From the NCBI GenBank assembly GCA_902491215.1, contig CABUGV010000006.1, forward strand, positions 46,632 to 110,631: 64,000 nucleotides of DNA, in the 5' to 3' direction. This stretch comes from 43-108 sp001915545 (GTDB lineage Bacteria; Bacteroidota; Bacteroidia; Bacteroidales; Bacteroidaceae). Position numbers and translations under genes: made by a program. The stretch's first letter is position 1. Every line of letters starts with the position of its first letter. This document shows positions 1 to 8,055 of this stretch, in pieces. The notes under the pieces were generated by a model. The model made no database searches, was not told where the DNA came from, and worked only from the letters and a program-made list of their open reading frames with translations.

Positions 1-1262
1 ACAGGGACAACACCTATTCGTTTCGTCAGGATTCGACATTCCTCTACTATTTCGGATTGTCGTTTGCCGGTCTTTCTGCAGTAATCGACATCGACGAGGA
101 CCGCGAGATAATCTTCGGCGACGAGCTGACAATCGACGACATCGTGTGGATGGGCACTCAGCCTACGCTGAAGGAGAAGGCGCAGATGGTGGGCGTCGGC
201 GAGACGCGCCCTGCGGCGGAGTTTGCCGGCTACGTGCGCCGTGCCTCTTCGAAAGGTGTGCGCGTGCATGTGCTTCCGCCTTACCGTGCGGAGCATGAGC
301 TGAAGCTTGCATCGCTGTCGGAAGGCAGAATGGAGCCGTCGGTGGAGTTCATAAAGGCCGTTGTGGACATGCGCATATACAAGACGGAGGAGGAGATTGC
401 AGAGATTGAGCGTGCGTGCAACGTGACTGCCGACATGCACATCGAGGCGTACAGGATGGTGCGTCCGGGCATGAAGGAGTATGAGGTGGCGGCGGCCGTG
501 GAGGCTGTGGCGCGCAGAAACGGATGCATGCTTTCGTTCCCGACGATTGCGACGGTGTGCGGACAGACGCTTCACAACCATTGCTACGAGCACACCATCA
601 AGGAGGGCGACATGCTTCTGCTCGACGCGGGTGCGGAGACGGCGATGGGGTATGCCGGCGACATGTCGTCGACGGTATGTGCGGGCAAGACGTTCTCGCG
701 CAGGCAGAAGGATGTGTACGACGTTCAGGTGGCGGCTCACACGGCGGCCGTGGAGGCTCTCAAGCCGGGTGTGCCGTTCGAGCAGGTGTACGACCTCTCG
801 TGCAGGGTAATCTGCGAGGGCATGAAGGATTTGGGCCTGATGAAGGGCAATGCGGAGGATGCGGTGAAGGCCGGTGCCCACGCCATGTTCTTCCCGTGCG
901 GTCTCGGCCACATGATGGGGCTCGACGTGCACGACATGGAGAATCTGTGCGAGGTGTGGGTTGGCTACGACGGCAGGGCCAAGAGCACGCAGTTCGGACG
1001 CAAGTCGCTCCGTCTGGCTCGTCCGCTCGAACCGGGCTTCGTGCTGACCATCGAGCCGGGCATATATTTCATTCCTGAGCTTATCGACCTGTGGAGGTCG
1101 GAGGGACGCTTCACGGACTTCCTCAACTACAGCAAGCTGGAGGAGTACAAGGACTTCACGGGATTGCGCAACGAGGAGGACTACCTGATTACGGCCGACG
1201 GTGCGCGGAGGCTCGGCAAGAAGATTCCGTTGACAACTGAAGAAGTGGAGGCACTGAGATGA
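1..1262 (+). CDS. M24 family Xaa-Pro peptidase (5' end outside window)
   Basis: Aminopeptidase P/prolidase-type metallopeptidase of the pita-bread fold, cleaving peptides with proline in second position, probably in the cytosol. The frame is open from base 3 and already encodes N-domain residues (RDNTYSFRQDS), so the gene starts left of the window and the TTG at 57 is not a start. All five metal ligands are visible: Asp codons at 624 and 660 (LLLDAGAE and AGDMSS), His at 909 (GLGHMMGLDVHD), Glu at 1053 (IEPGIYF) and Glu at 1173 (GLRNEED). The stop overlaps the next start as ATGA, so it is co-translated with the EamA gene and lies in one operon with a dipeptidyl peptidase, suggesting use of proline-rich peptides. 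Family assignment is firm; exact substrate length is not. Confidence 0.93.
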   Translation, partial: RDNTYSFRQDSTFLYYFGLSFAGLSAVIDIDEDREIIFGDELTIDDIVWMGTQPTLKEKAQMVGVGETRPAAEFAGYVRRASSKGVRVHVLPPYRAEHELKLASLSEGRMEPSVEFIKAVVDMRIYKTEEEIAEIERACNVTADMHIEAYRMVRPGMKEYEVAAAVEAVARRNGCMLSFPTIATVCGQTLHNHCYEHTIKEGDMLLLDAGAETAMGYAGDMSSTVCAGKTFSRRQKDVYDVQVAAHTAAVEALKPGVPFEQVYDLSCRVICEGMKDLGLMKGNAEDAVKAGAHAMFFPCGLGHMMGLDVHDMENLCEVWVGYDGRAKSTQFGRKSLRLARPLEPGFVLTIEPGIYFIPELIDLWRSEGRFTDFLNYSKLEEYKDFTGLRNEEDYLITADGARRLGKKIPLTTEEVEALR

Positions 1263-2155
1263 CGACTGACAACAAAGCTGTAGTATATGCGTCGCTGGCC
1301 GTGCTGAGCTGGTCGACCGTGGCCACTGCGTTCAAGGTGGCATTGTCGTATCTGACACATTTCGAGATGCTGTTTGTGGCGTGTCTCACGTCGCTGGTGA
1401 TTTTTGCCGTACTGCTGACGGTGCAGAGGAAGTGGGGCCTCGTGGCCAAGCTCTCGCTCAAGCAGTGGGGATATTTCGCACTGGTGGGACTGCTCAATCC
1501 GGTGGCCTACTATCTGGTGCTCTTCAAGGCCTACAACCTCCTGCCTGCGCAGGTGGCTCAGCCAATCAACTATGCGTGGCCGATAGTTCTGCTGGTGATG
1601 CTGGCCATATTTGCCGGTCAGCCGATACCGAAGAAGAAATACATCGGCATGGTGCTTTCGCTTGCAGGTGTGGCTGTCATCTCGCTGGGAGGCGGCGGCA
1701 ACGGGGGTATGAACCTTAACGTGACTGGCCTTCTGCTGGCGGCGCTCAGTGCGGTGCTGTGGGCATCGTACTGGATGGTGAACAACCTGAGGAGCAACAG
1801 GGCCGATGCGAGCGTGGGGCTCTTTGCAACGTTCCTCTTCGGTGCCGTATATCTCACTGTCGGTGCGCTTTGCGTAGGCGTCGACCTCAACACCGTGCCG
1901 GGCGTGCTGTCGGGCATGTATGTGGGTGCGTTCGAGATGGGCATACCGTTCATCTTCTTCGGATTGGCAATGCGCAAGACTTCGAATCCGGCGCTGATAA
2001 ATCAGCTGTGCTACCTCTCGCCGTTCATGTCGCTGTTCTTCATTTCGGTGGTTCTCGGCGAGAAGATTGTGGTTTCGACCTACGTGGGATTGGTGATGAT
2101 TGTGCTCGGCATCGTCTACAACCAGTATTTTGCAAAGGGCAAGGCGGCGAAGTGA
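1259..2155 (+). CDS. EamA-family drug/metabolite transporter
   Basis: Inner-membrane permease of 298 residues made of two EamA repeats with about ten hydrophobic segments; the second repeat begins near residue 150 (TGLLLAALSAVLWASYW). Members move small metabolites, often amino acids, but the substrate cannot be read from sequence. It overlaps the preceding peptidase stop by four bases (ATGA), so translation is coupled, and it ends about 50 bases before the dipeptidyl peptidase start. Lying between two proline-specific peptidases, an amino-acid or peptide-product role is a reasonable inference. Length and topology are normal for the family. Confidence 0.88.
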   Translation: MTTDNKAVVYASLAVLSWSTVATAFKVALSYLTHFEMLFVACLTSLVIFAVLLTVQRKWGLVAKLSLKQWGYFALVGLLNPVAYYLVLFKAYNLLPAQVAQPINYAWPIVLLVMLAIFAGQPIPKKKYIGMVLSLAGVAVISLGGGGNGGMNLNVTGLLLAALSAVLWASYWMVNNLRSNRADASVGLFATFLFGAVYLTVGALCVGVDLNTVPGVLSGMYVGAFEMGIPFIFFGLAMRKTSNPALINQLCYLSPFMSLFFISVVLGEKIVVSTYVGLVMIVLGIVYNQYFAKGKAAK

Positions 2156-2203
2156 ACCGGCATGTCTGGATATTTTGAAAAACATAAAAAGAATTTGATA
2201 TAT

Positions 2204-4429
2204 ATGAAAAACGGAAAATCGGTTGTGCTGGCCCTCTGCCTTGCGTCTGTGCAGGCATGGGCACAGCATGTGCCGACACTGGAGGAAGCGGTGTACGGAG
2301 GACTGCTCGACGTGAAGGGCGGAAGTTCGGTGAACTGGCTTCCCGAGGGCGGACAGTATACGCGCATGGAGAAGTGTGCGAAGGGCGGATACGACATCGT
2401 GGCATACAAGCCTGGAAAGTCGAAGGGCAGTGTGCTGATACCGGCATCGATGCTGGTGAAGCCGGGCACGAACGACACGCTGAGGGTGAGGAGCTTCGGA
2501 TTTGACGAGAGCGGCACGCAGGTGCTGATATACACCAACACGCGCCGTGTGTGGCGCTACGACACGAGGGGCGACTACTGGCTTCTGAACATGAAGACGG
2601 GAAGGCTCGCTCAGCTGGGCAAGGACAGGCCCGAGAGCAGCCTGATGTTTGCAAAATTCTCGCCCGACGGCAAGAAGGTGGCATACGTGAGCGGGAACAA
2701 CATCTACGTGGAGAGCACCGACGGAAGCGGTGTGAAGCAGGTGACGACCGACGGAAGCGCCACCATCGTCAACGGTACGTTCGACTGGGTGTACGAGGAG
2801 GAGTTCTCGTGCCGCGACGGTTTCCGCTGGAGTCCCGACAGCCGCTACATCGCCTACTGGCAGAGCGACACGGAGGGCACGGGATGGTTTGACATCATAA
2901 ACAATGTCGATTCGATTTACCCTACTGTCATGCGCTTCCCTTATCCGAAGGCCGGCACGACGAATTCGGCCGTGAAGGTGGGATACGTATCGGCCGAGGG
3001 AGGAGAGACAACATGGATTGACATCCCCGGCGATGCTCGCCAGAACTACATCATGCGCATGGACTTCATTCCGGAGAGCGACGAGCTGTTCATACAGCAG
3101 ATGAACCGCCAGCAGAACACCAACAGGGTGTGGATAGCCAAGATTAACGGCGGAGCTCCGCGCAACATACTCACGGAGACGGACAAGGCTTGGGTGGAGA
3201 CGAACGACAACGTGACATGGCTCAAGGGCAACCGCTACTTCACATGGATGAGCGAGCGCGACGGATGGAGACGGCTCTACAGGGTGAACCGCGACGGAAA
3301 GGAGATGACGGCCGTCACGAATGGCGACTATGACCTCATCGACCTTGCCGGCATGGACAAGGCGAAGGGGCTGGTGTACTTCATCGCTTCGCCCGACAAT
3401 GCCACACAGCGCTATCTCTATTCGGCCGAACTGATGGGCAACGGCGAGGCAAAGCGTCTGAGCCCTGCCGACGAGGAGGGACAGCACCGCTATCAGATTT
3501 CGCCCGACGGACGATATGCCGTGCATACGTTCAGCAACGCTGCTACACCTCCTTACATAGAGATGGTTTCACTGCCGTCGCACAAGACTCTCTCCGTCAT
3601 TGCCGACAATGCTAAGGCTAGAGAGCAGTACAGGGCACTGGGATTGAACGCGAAGGAGTTCGTGAAGACGGCTTCGGGCGACCTGGAGCTTGATGCGTGG
3701 ATGATAAAGCCTGTGAACTTCGACCCTGCGAAGAAGTATCCGGTCATCATCGACGTGTACGGCGAACCGGCAGGCTCGACGGTGCAGGACGTATGGCAGG
3801 GAGGCGACTTCTGGCATCAGTATCTTGCCAATCAGGGATACATCGTCGTGAGCATCGAGAACCGCGGTGCGGCGGCACCGAGAGGACGCGAATGGCGCAA
3901 GTGCATATACGGCGAGGTGGGCACGTTTGCTTCGGAGGATCAGGCTTGCGGCATACTGGAGCTGGCGCGCAGATATCCGTTCATCGACAAGACGCGCATC
4001 GGCATCACCGGATGGAGCGGTGGAGGAAGCCAGACGCTCAACTGCATGTTCCGCTATCCGGACGTATTCTCTACGGGCATAGCCATTGCTTTCGTATCTG
4101 ACCAGAAGCTCTACGACACCATCTATCAGGAGCGCTACATGGACACTCCGCAGAACAATCCGGAGGGATACAGGAAGGGGTCGCCGATAACTTATGCCGA
4201 GGGGCTCAAGGGCAACCTGCTCTTGATTCACGGCACGGGCGACGACAACGTGCACTACCAGAGCTGTGAGATGCTGGTGAACGAGCTTGTGAAGCACGGC
4301 AAGATTTTCCATCAGATTTCCTATCCGATGCGTTCGCATTCAATCAACGAGAGGGAAGGCACATCTCTGCATCTGAGAAAATCGATGGCCGACTATTTCA
4401 TGAAGAATCTTCCTGCTGGAGGCAGATGA
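2204..4429 (+). CDS. Dipeptidyl peptidase IV (S9B), exported
   Basis: Serine exopeptidase releasing Xaa-Pro or Xaa-Ala dipeptides. The start chosen is ATG 2204, which gives a clean signal peptide (MKNGKSVVLALCLASVQAWAQ); the in-frame ATG at 2162 would add 14 polar residues in front of it. An N-terminal beta-propeller (about 60-500) contains the family's substrate N-terminus-binding motif DWVYEEEF at about 194-201. The C-terminal alpha/beta hydrolase has Ser605 in GWSGGG (GWSYGG in most relatives), Asp680 in HGTGDDNVHY and His712 in MRSHSI. 741 residues is the usual length. It probably acts in the periplasm or on the surface and closes a proline-peptide operon with the M24 peptidase and EamA transporter. 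Confidence 0.93.
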   Translation: MKNGKSVVLALCLASVQAWAQHVPTLEEAVYGGLLDVKGGSSVNWLPEGGQYTRMEKCAKGGYDIVAYKPGKSKGSVLIPASMLVKPGTNDTLRVRSFGFDESGTQVLIYTNTRRVWRYDTRGDYWLLNMKTGRLAQLGKDRPESSLMFAKFSPDGKKVAYVSGNNIYVESTDGSGVKQVTTDGSATIVNGTFDWVYEEEFSCRDGFRWSPDSRYIAYWQSDTEGTGWFDIINNVDSIYPTVMRFPYPKAGTTNSAVKVGYVSAEGGETTWIDIPGDARQNYIMRMDFIPESDELFIQQMNRQQNTNRVWIAKINGGAPRNILTETDKAWVETNDNVTWLKGNRYFTWMSERDGWRRLYRVNRDGKEMTAVTNGDYDLIDLAGMDKAKGLVYFIASPDNATQRYLYSAELMGNGEAKRLSPADEEGQHRYQISPDGRYAVHTFSNAATPPYIEMVSLPSHKTLSVIADNAKAREQYRALGLNAKEFVKTASGDLELDAWMIKPVNFDPAKKYPVIIDVYGEPAGSTVQDVWQGGDFWHQYLANQGYIVVSIENRGAAAPRGREWRKCIYGEVGTFASEDQACGILELARRYPFIDKTRIGITGWSGGGSQTLNCMFRYPDVFSTGIAIAFVSDQKLYDTIYQERYMDTPQNNPEGYRKGSPITYAEGLKGNLLLIHGTGDDNVHYQSCEMLVNELVKHGKIFHQISYPMRSHSINEREGTSLHLRKSMADYFMKNLPAGGR

Positions 4430-4500
4430 TTCGGCTTTTTGTTTATTTGGGAAAATAGCCGACGGCAAAGTGACTGCCGATGGCTGTGAATATAGAAGAG

Positions 4501-4545
4501 AAATCGGGCGAAACAGGGGACCTTCATCCTTGTTTCGCCCGATTT
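4501..4545. terminator. Strong hairpin between converging genes
   Basis: An 18-base arm starting AAATCGGGCG is almost perfectly complementary to 4528-4545, with a 9-base loop. It sits between the convergent dipeptidyl peptidase and esterase genes and can serve both strands; the flanking T tract is only modest. A weaker hairpin lies at 4458-4483. Confidence 0.7.
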
Positions 4546-4578
4546 GCGTTTTAATGTATTATAATGTACTCGTGTTTG

Positions 4579-5232
4579 TCATTGGTCGGCAAGCATCCAC
4601 CGGATGGCTTTGGCTGTGCGGAGAGCGGGGGAGGTGAAATGGTTGCCTGGATTGCTCTCGAACGTGGTGCGTATGCCTAAAGAGCTGATTGTGCCGACGG
4701 CTTCGCGTGTGCAGGCATCGACTGTGCTCATGAGCGGATGGCGGGTCTTGCTTTCCTTGTCGCCGAGGGAGAAATAGATGCATTCGGGATGAGATGGCAT
4801 GGGGGTACTGTTGATGTAGGCGACGAAGCGGGGGTACCACAGTGAGCCTGATACGCATGCGAGGCGTTTGAAACGGTCGGTATGCCAGGCACTCCAAAGT
4901 GTGAACAGTCCTGCAAGCGAATAGCCGGCCATGGCTGAATATGCCGGCGGTGCAGGAAGCTGGGCTTCGGCTTGTGGGATGACAGTGTCGATGATTTCTT
5001 TGAGATGCATGTCGGCTTTGCCTCCGAACGGCGGTTGGCCTTTTCTTATTCCTTCGGCCGGCCACGGTGTGAGGAGACTGTCGAAATCGGCATCGTATAT
5101 GACCACGAGGTTGAAGGGATGCATCTGCAGTTCCATGCATGCTTTCCATACGTCTTCGCCGTTGCCGGTGAAGGAGTGTATGTATACGGCAGGAACGGAT
5201 TCAGTGGAGTTGCACCATATCTTTATTTTCAT
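4579..5232 (-). CDS. Putative esterase, alpha/beta hydrolase (Esterase D-like)
   Basis: 217-residue alpha/beta hydrolase without a signal peptide, resembling the putative esterase family (PF00756-like, including enterochelin esterase relatives). The nucleophile elbow is GYSLAG with Ser105; an acidic residue in SLGDKES (Asp158 or Glu160) and His198 in PGNHF complete a plausible triad. It is shorter than secreted feruloyl- or trehalose-ester hydrolases of the family, so a small cytoplasmic ester substrate is likely but unspecified. It is transcribed alone, converging on the dipeptidyl peptidase gene. The fold is well supported; function is only general. Confidence 0.8.
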   Translation of the reverse strand: MKIKIWCNSTESVPAVYIHSFTGNGEDVWKACMELQMHPFNLVVIYDADFDSLLTPWPAEGIRKGQPPFGGKADMHLKEIIDTVIPQAEAQLPAPPAYSAMAGYSLAGLFTLWSAWHTDRFKRLACVSGSLWYPRFVAYINSTPMPSHPECIYFSLGDKESKTRHPLMSTVDACTREAVGTISSLGIRTTFESNPGNHFTSPALRTAKAIRWMLADQ

Positions 5233-5378
5233 AAGTTCTTTTCTATGCGTTGTTTTCCTGTTTTCGGTTGTAATGGAAACGGCCGAGCGTAAAGTGCTTC
5301 GGGGGGAAGAATCTGTTTCGCAATCGTGAAGTTATATATTTTTTGTTTCGGATGTAGGTTTTCAAAGGTGATATGTAC

Positions 5379-5417
5379 AAAAAAACAGGCACTCGGGTGT
5401 GTTTTCCCGAATGCCTG
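5379..5417 (-). terminator. Terminator of the GH31 gene
   Basis: A 12-base hairpin (CAGGCACTCGGG pairing with 5406-5417, one G-T pair) is followed on the minus strand by seven T (A tract 5379-5385). It lies about 85 bases beyond the GH31 stop and has the form of a classical intrinsic terminator. Confidence 0.85.
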
Positions 5418-5501
5418 AACAAGTAATTTGGTTGTTTTGCATGCATCGCATCACCAATAAGTGCGTCGGCATGTGCTGTGCATGTTGGGTATGTGTGTGT
5501 C

Positions 5502-7970
5502 TTACAGTTTTACGGTAACGGCCTTTCCGCTGTACTTCACTGTCTTGTCGAACTTGGTCGACTCGGCATCGCCGGCACCGTTTTCAGGAGAAACGACAAC
5601 GATGTTGAAGTTGCGCTTCTTCAGCATGCCCTTGTATTTTCCCTGGCGTTCGCCGATGGTGAGTGTGCGTGAAGCATCGTCCCACTTGAAGTCGATGGTT
5701 GTGTAGGCACCCTTTTCGTAGTTGTAGTTGTCGAACTCGTCTTCGTAGAGGGTGAATGTGCCGTCAGCTCCAGGGTATACGCGGATTGTGAGGTTGTCCC
5801 ACTTCTTCTCTGTAGAGTACTGCACGTCAGGTCCCCAAGGGATGATTGAACCTGCACGGAGGTATACAGGCATGATGTCGATCGGTACTTCGCGCATGAG
5901 GGTTTGTCCGCCGTTGTATGACTTGCCTGTCCAGAAGTCTATCCATGTTGCGCCTTTAGGCAGGTAAACCTCTGTCGAAGCAATCTTGTTGATGTCCTTC
6001 ACGTGTCCGTGGCGGTTTTTGTCCTGCCATGTGTAGAGAGAATCTGTGACAGGGCGTACGAGGAAACTGCGTCCGAACATGTATTCGTTGCCCATGTCGA
6101 GAACCTTCTTGTCGTCGGCAAAGTCCATCATGAGCGGACGGAGGATTGTGCCTGCCTTGCTTGTTACTTCCCATGTAGTACTGTATATGTAAGGAAGGAG
6201 ACGGTAGCGCAGGCGTGTGGCACGCTCGAGAGCATCGTATGCCCAGTCGCCCTTCTTGCCGAACTGATATATCTCGACAGCTACAGGGCTTGAGTTGTGC
6301 GAGCGCATGATTGGCTGGAATACTCCCCACTGGTACCAGCGCACGTGGAGTTCGTGGTAGGCAGGGTTGTTTACGGTGTTGTTGTATTTCCATGCGAAGA
6401 ATCCGCCGAGGTCGGTGTTCCAGTAAGGTATACCGCAAAGGCTGTAGTTGATGCCGGCGGCAATCTGCTTGCGCATGACGCTCCATTCGGATACTACGTC
6501 GCCGCTCCATGAGTGGGATGCGTAGCGCTGCTGGCCGAGGAACGAAGAGCGAGTGAGCAGGAATACGCGCTTGTCGGATGTTGTGGCACGCTGGTTCTCA
6601 TATACACCTTTGTTGGTGATGAGAGGGAAGGCGTTGTGGACGCGTCTGAAGGATCCGAGGTATGTAGGTGTGTCGAAATCGGAATCCTTGATGTCGAAGT
6701 GGTCAGGTTCGGTAGAGTCGAGCCACCATGCATCCATGCCGAGATCGAAGATGTTGCGCTTCATTTCTGCCCAGTAGATGCGGCGTGCTTCAGGGTTGAA
6801 TGGGTCGTAAGGTTTTACGCCTGCATTGCGAGGCCATGTCTCGAAGTTGAGCAGGGCCTTGAGGCTGTCCATGCGGTGGTACATCTCTGTCCAAGGACCG
6901 AAGGATGCCCATACGGAAATCATGATGTGGGCGTTCTGCTTGTGTACATAGTCGACCATTTCTTTAGGACTCTTGATGCGCGGAGTTTTCTGCACGGCAT
7001 TCTTGTCCTCGCCGTTAGGCAAGTATTTCATGTATTCAGGGTCGCCGAGCTTGTTGATGTAGCGCGGGTTCTGGAATTTCATAGAGTTCCAGTTAGAGTC
7101 GCATCCCCAGTACTGCCAATCCTGGATGATACCGTCGAGAGGCACACGGAGTTCGCGGTAGCGATCGACAACCTCGCAGAGCTCGTCAGGACTCTTGTAG
7201 CGCTCGCGGCACTGCCAGAAACCGAGTGTCCATAGAGGGTAGAGAGGTGCCTGGCCGGTGAGACGGCGCACGTTGGTGATGACACCGTCGGCATTGCCTC
7301 CGTATATGAAATAGTAGTCGGCGCAGTCGCCCACTTCAGAGTCGAACGACATTTCCTGAGGATTGTCGAGGAATGTTGTCGGAGAGTAGTTGTCCCAGTA
7401 GAGGGCATATCCCTTAACGGAATGAATGAACGGGATGCAGATGCTCATGTTCTGGTTGCGCAGGAGGAGCTTCTGTCCGCGCTGGTTCACCTTGCCTGTC
7501 TGCTGCTGGCCGAGGCCGTAGATGACTTCATCCTTGTCGAGCAGGAATGCCTGGCGGACGCTGAACGACGGTGTGCCGGCATCGTTGAACGGAGTGAACT
7601 GTGTGCCGTAGTCCTTGTCGACAATCATTTCCTTTCCGGATGCGTCGCTGAAGTGCAGACCTCCGGTTTCGGCGTTGATGTCAACTGTGACCTTATCTGA
7701 CGATACTGTTGCACCGTTGCCGTTCTTCTTGAACTGGAGTTTTGTGTCTTCAGGTTTCATGATGACCACAAGGCTGTTCTTTGTGTAGTCCTTGCCGGTA
7801 GGTGCTTTCACTACTCTTACGATTTCAGGCGAGAGGAATTCGACATTGACATCGAGTCCCTGCGACTGGAAGGATGCTCCGCGCTGTGTCTGCTGCACGT
7901 CCTGGGCATAGATGCCTCCGGCGAACATGGTGCACAGCATGGCGGTGAAAAGTTTTCCGATGTTGTTCAT
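5502..7970 (-). CDS. GH31 alpha-glycosidase (alpha-xylosidase/alpha-glucosidase type), exported
   Basis: Retaining alpha-glycosidase of 822 residues with signal peptide MNNIGKLFTAMLCTMFAGGIYAQ. The start at 7970 is preferred because the upstream in-frame extension to 8063 runs through the promoter and the end of the neighbouring gene. An N-terminal beta-sandwich is followed by the (beta/alpha)8 barrel with nucleophile Asp418 in DAWWLDSTEPD and acid/base Asp491 in HSWSGDVVSEW, then a C-terminal beta domain. The WWLDSTEPD form resembles enzymes annotated as alpha-xylosidases in Bacteroidales, but alpha-glucosidase remains possible. It lies directly downstream of a propeller/AraC regulator on the same strand, its probable controller, and has its own promoter and terminator. 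Confidence 0.9.
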   Translation of the reverse strand: MNNIGKLFTAMLCTMFAGGIYAQDVQQTQRGASFQSQGLDVNVEFLSPEIVRVVKAPTGKDYTKNSLVVIMKPEDTKLQFKKNGNGATVSSDKVTVDINAETGGLHFSDASGKEMIVDKDYGTQFTPFNDAGTPSFSVRQAFLLDKDEVIYGLGQQQTGKVNQRGQKLLLRNQNMSICIPFIHSVKGYALYWDNYSPTTFLDNPQEMSFDSEVGDCADYYFIYGGNADGVITNVRRLTGQAPLYPLWTLGFWQCRERYKSPDELCEVVDRYRELRVPLDGIIQDWQYWGCDSNWNSMKFQNPRYINKLGDPEYMKYLPNGEDKNAVQKTPRIKSPKEMVDYVHKQNAHIMISVWASFGPWTEMYHRMDSLKALLNFETWPRNAGVKPYDPFNPEARRIYWAEMKRNIFDLGMDAWWLDSTEPDHFDIKDSDFDTPTYLGSFRRVHNAFPLITNKGVYENQRATTSDKRVFLLTRSSFLGQQRYASHSWSGDVVSEWSVMRKQIAAGINYSLCGIPYWNTDLGGFFAWKYNNTVNNPAYHELHVRWYQWGVFQPIMRSHNSSPVAVEIYQFGKKGDWAYDALERATRLRYRLLPYIYSTTWEVTSKAGTILRPLMMDFADDKKVLDMGNEYMFGRSFLVRPVTDSLYTWQDKNRHGHVKDINKIASTEVYLPKGATWIDFWTGKSYNGGQTLMREVPIDIMPVYLRAGSIIPWGPDVQYSTEKKWDNLTIRVYPGADGTFTLYEDEFDNYNYEKGAYTTIDFKWDDASRTLTIGERQGKYKGMLKKRNFNIVVVSPENGAGDAESTKFDKTVKYSGKAVTVKL

Positions 7971-8002
7971 GTTTATGATTTTTTTGTGGTTTTTGACTGC
8001 GG

Positions 8003-8010
8003 CAAATTTA
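8003..8010 (-). promoter_or_regulatory. Promoter -7 element of the GH31 gene
   Basis: On the minus strand TAAATTTG matches the Bacteroidetes TAnnTTTG element. It lies 32 bases before the GH31 ATG in the 85-base gap behind the regulator, so the glycosidase can be transcribed on its own. No well-spaced -33 TTTG is visible, which would fit a promoter that needs an activator. Confidence 0.55.
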
Positions 8011-8055
8011 GTGTGCATACACATAAATATAGCTGCAATTATGTTGAAACGGATG

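Noticed and set aside
1181..3526. Long minus-strand open frame of 781 codons
   Set aside because: It lies opposite the M24, EamA and dipeptidyl peptidase genes, which have complete motifs; the protein is His/Arg-rich with no domain and is a by-product of the G-rich codons.
3569..4339. Minus-strand open frame of 256 codons
   Set aside because: Antisense to the catalytic domain of the dipeptidyl peptidase; no recognisable motif.
5243..5446. Minus-strand frame of 67 codons
   Set aside because: Spans the GH31 terminator and has no signal or domain.
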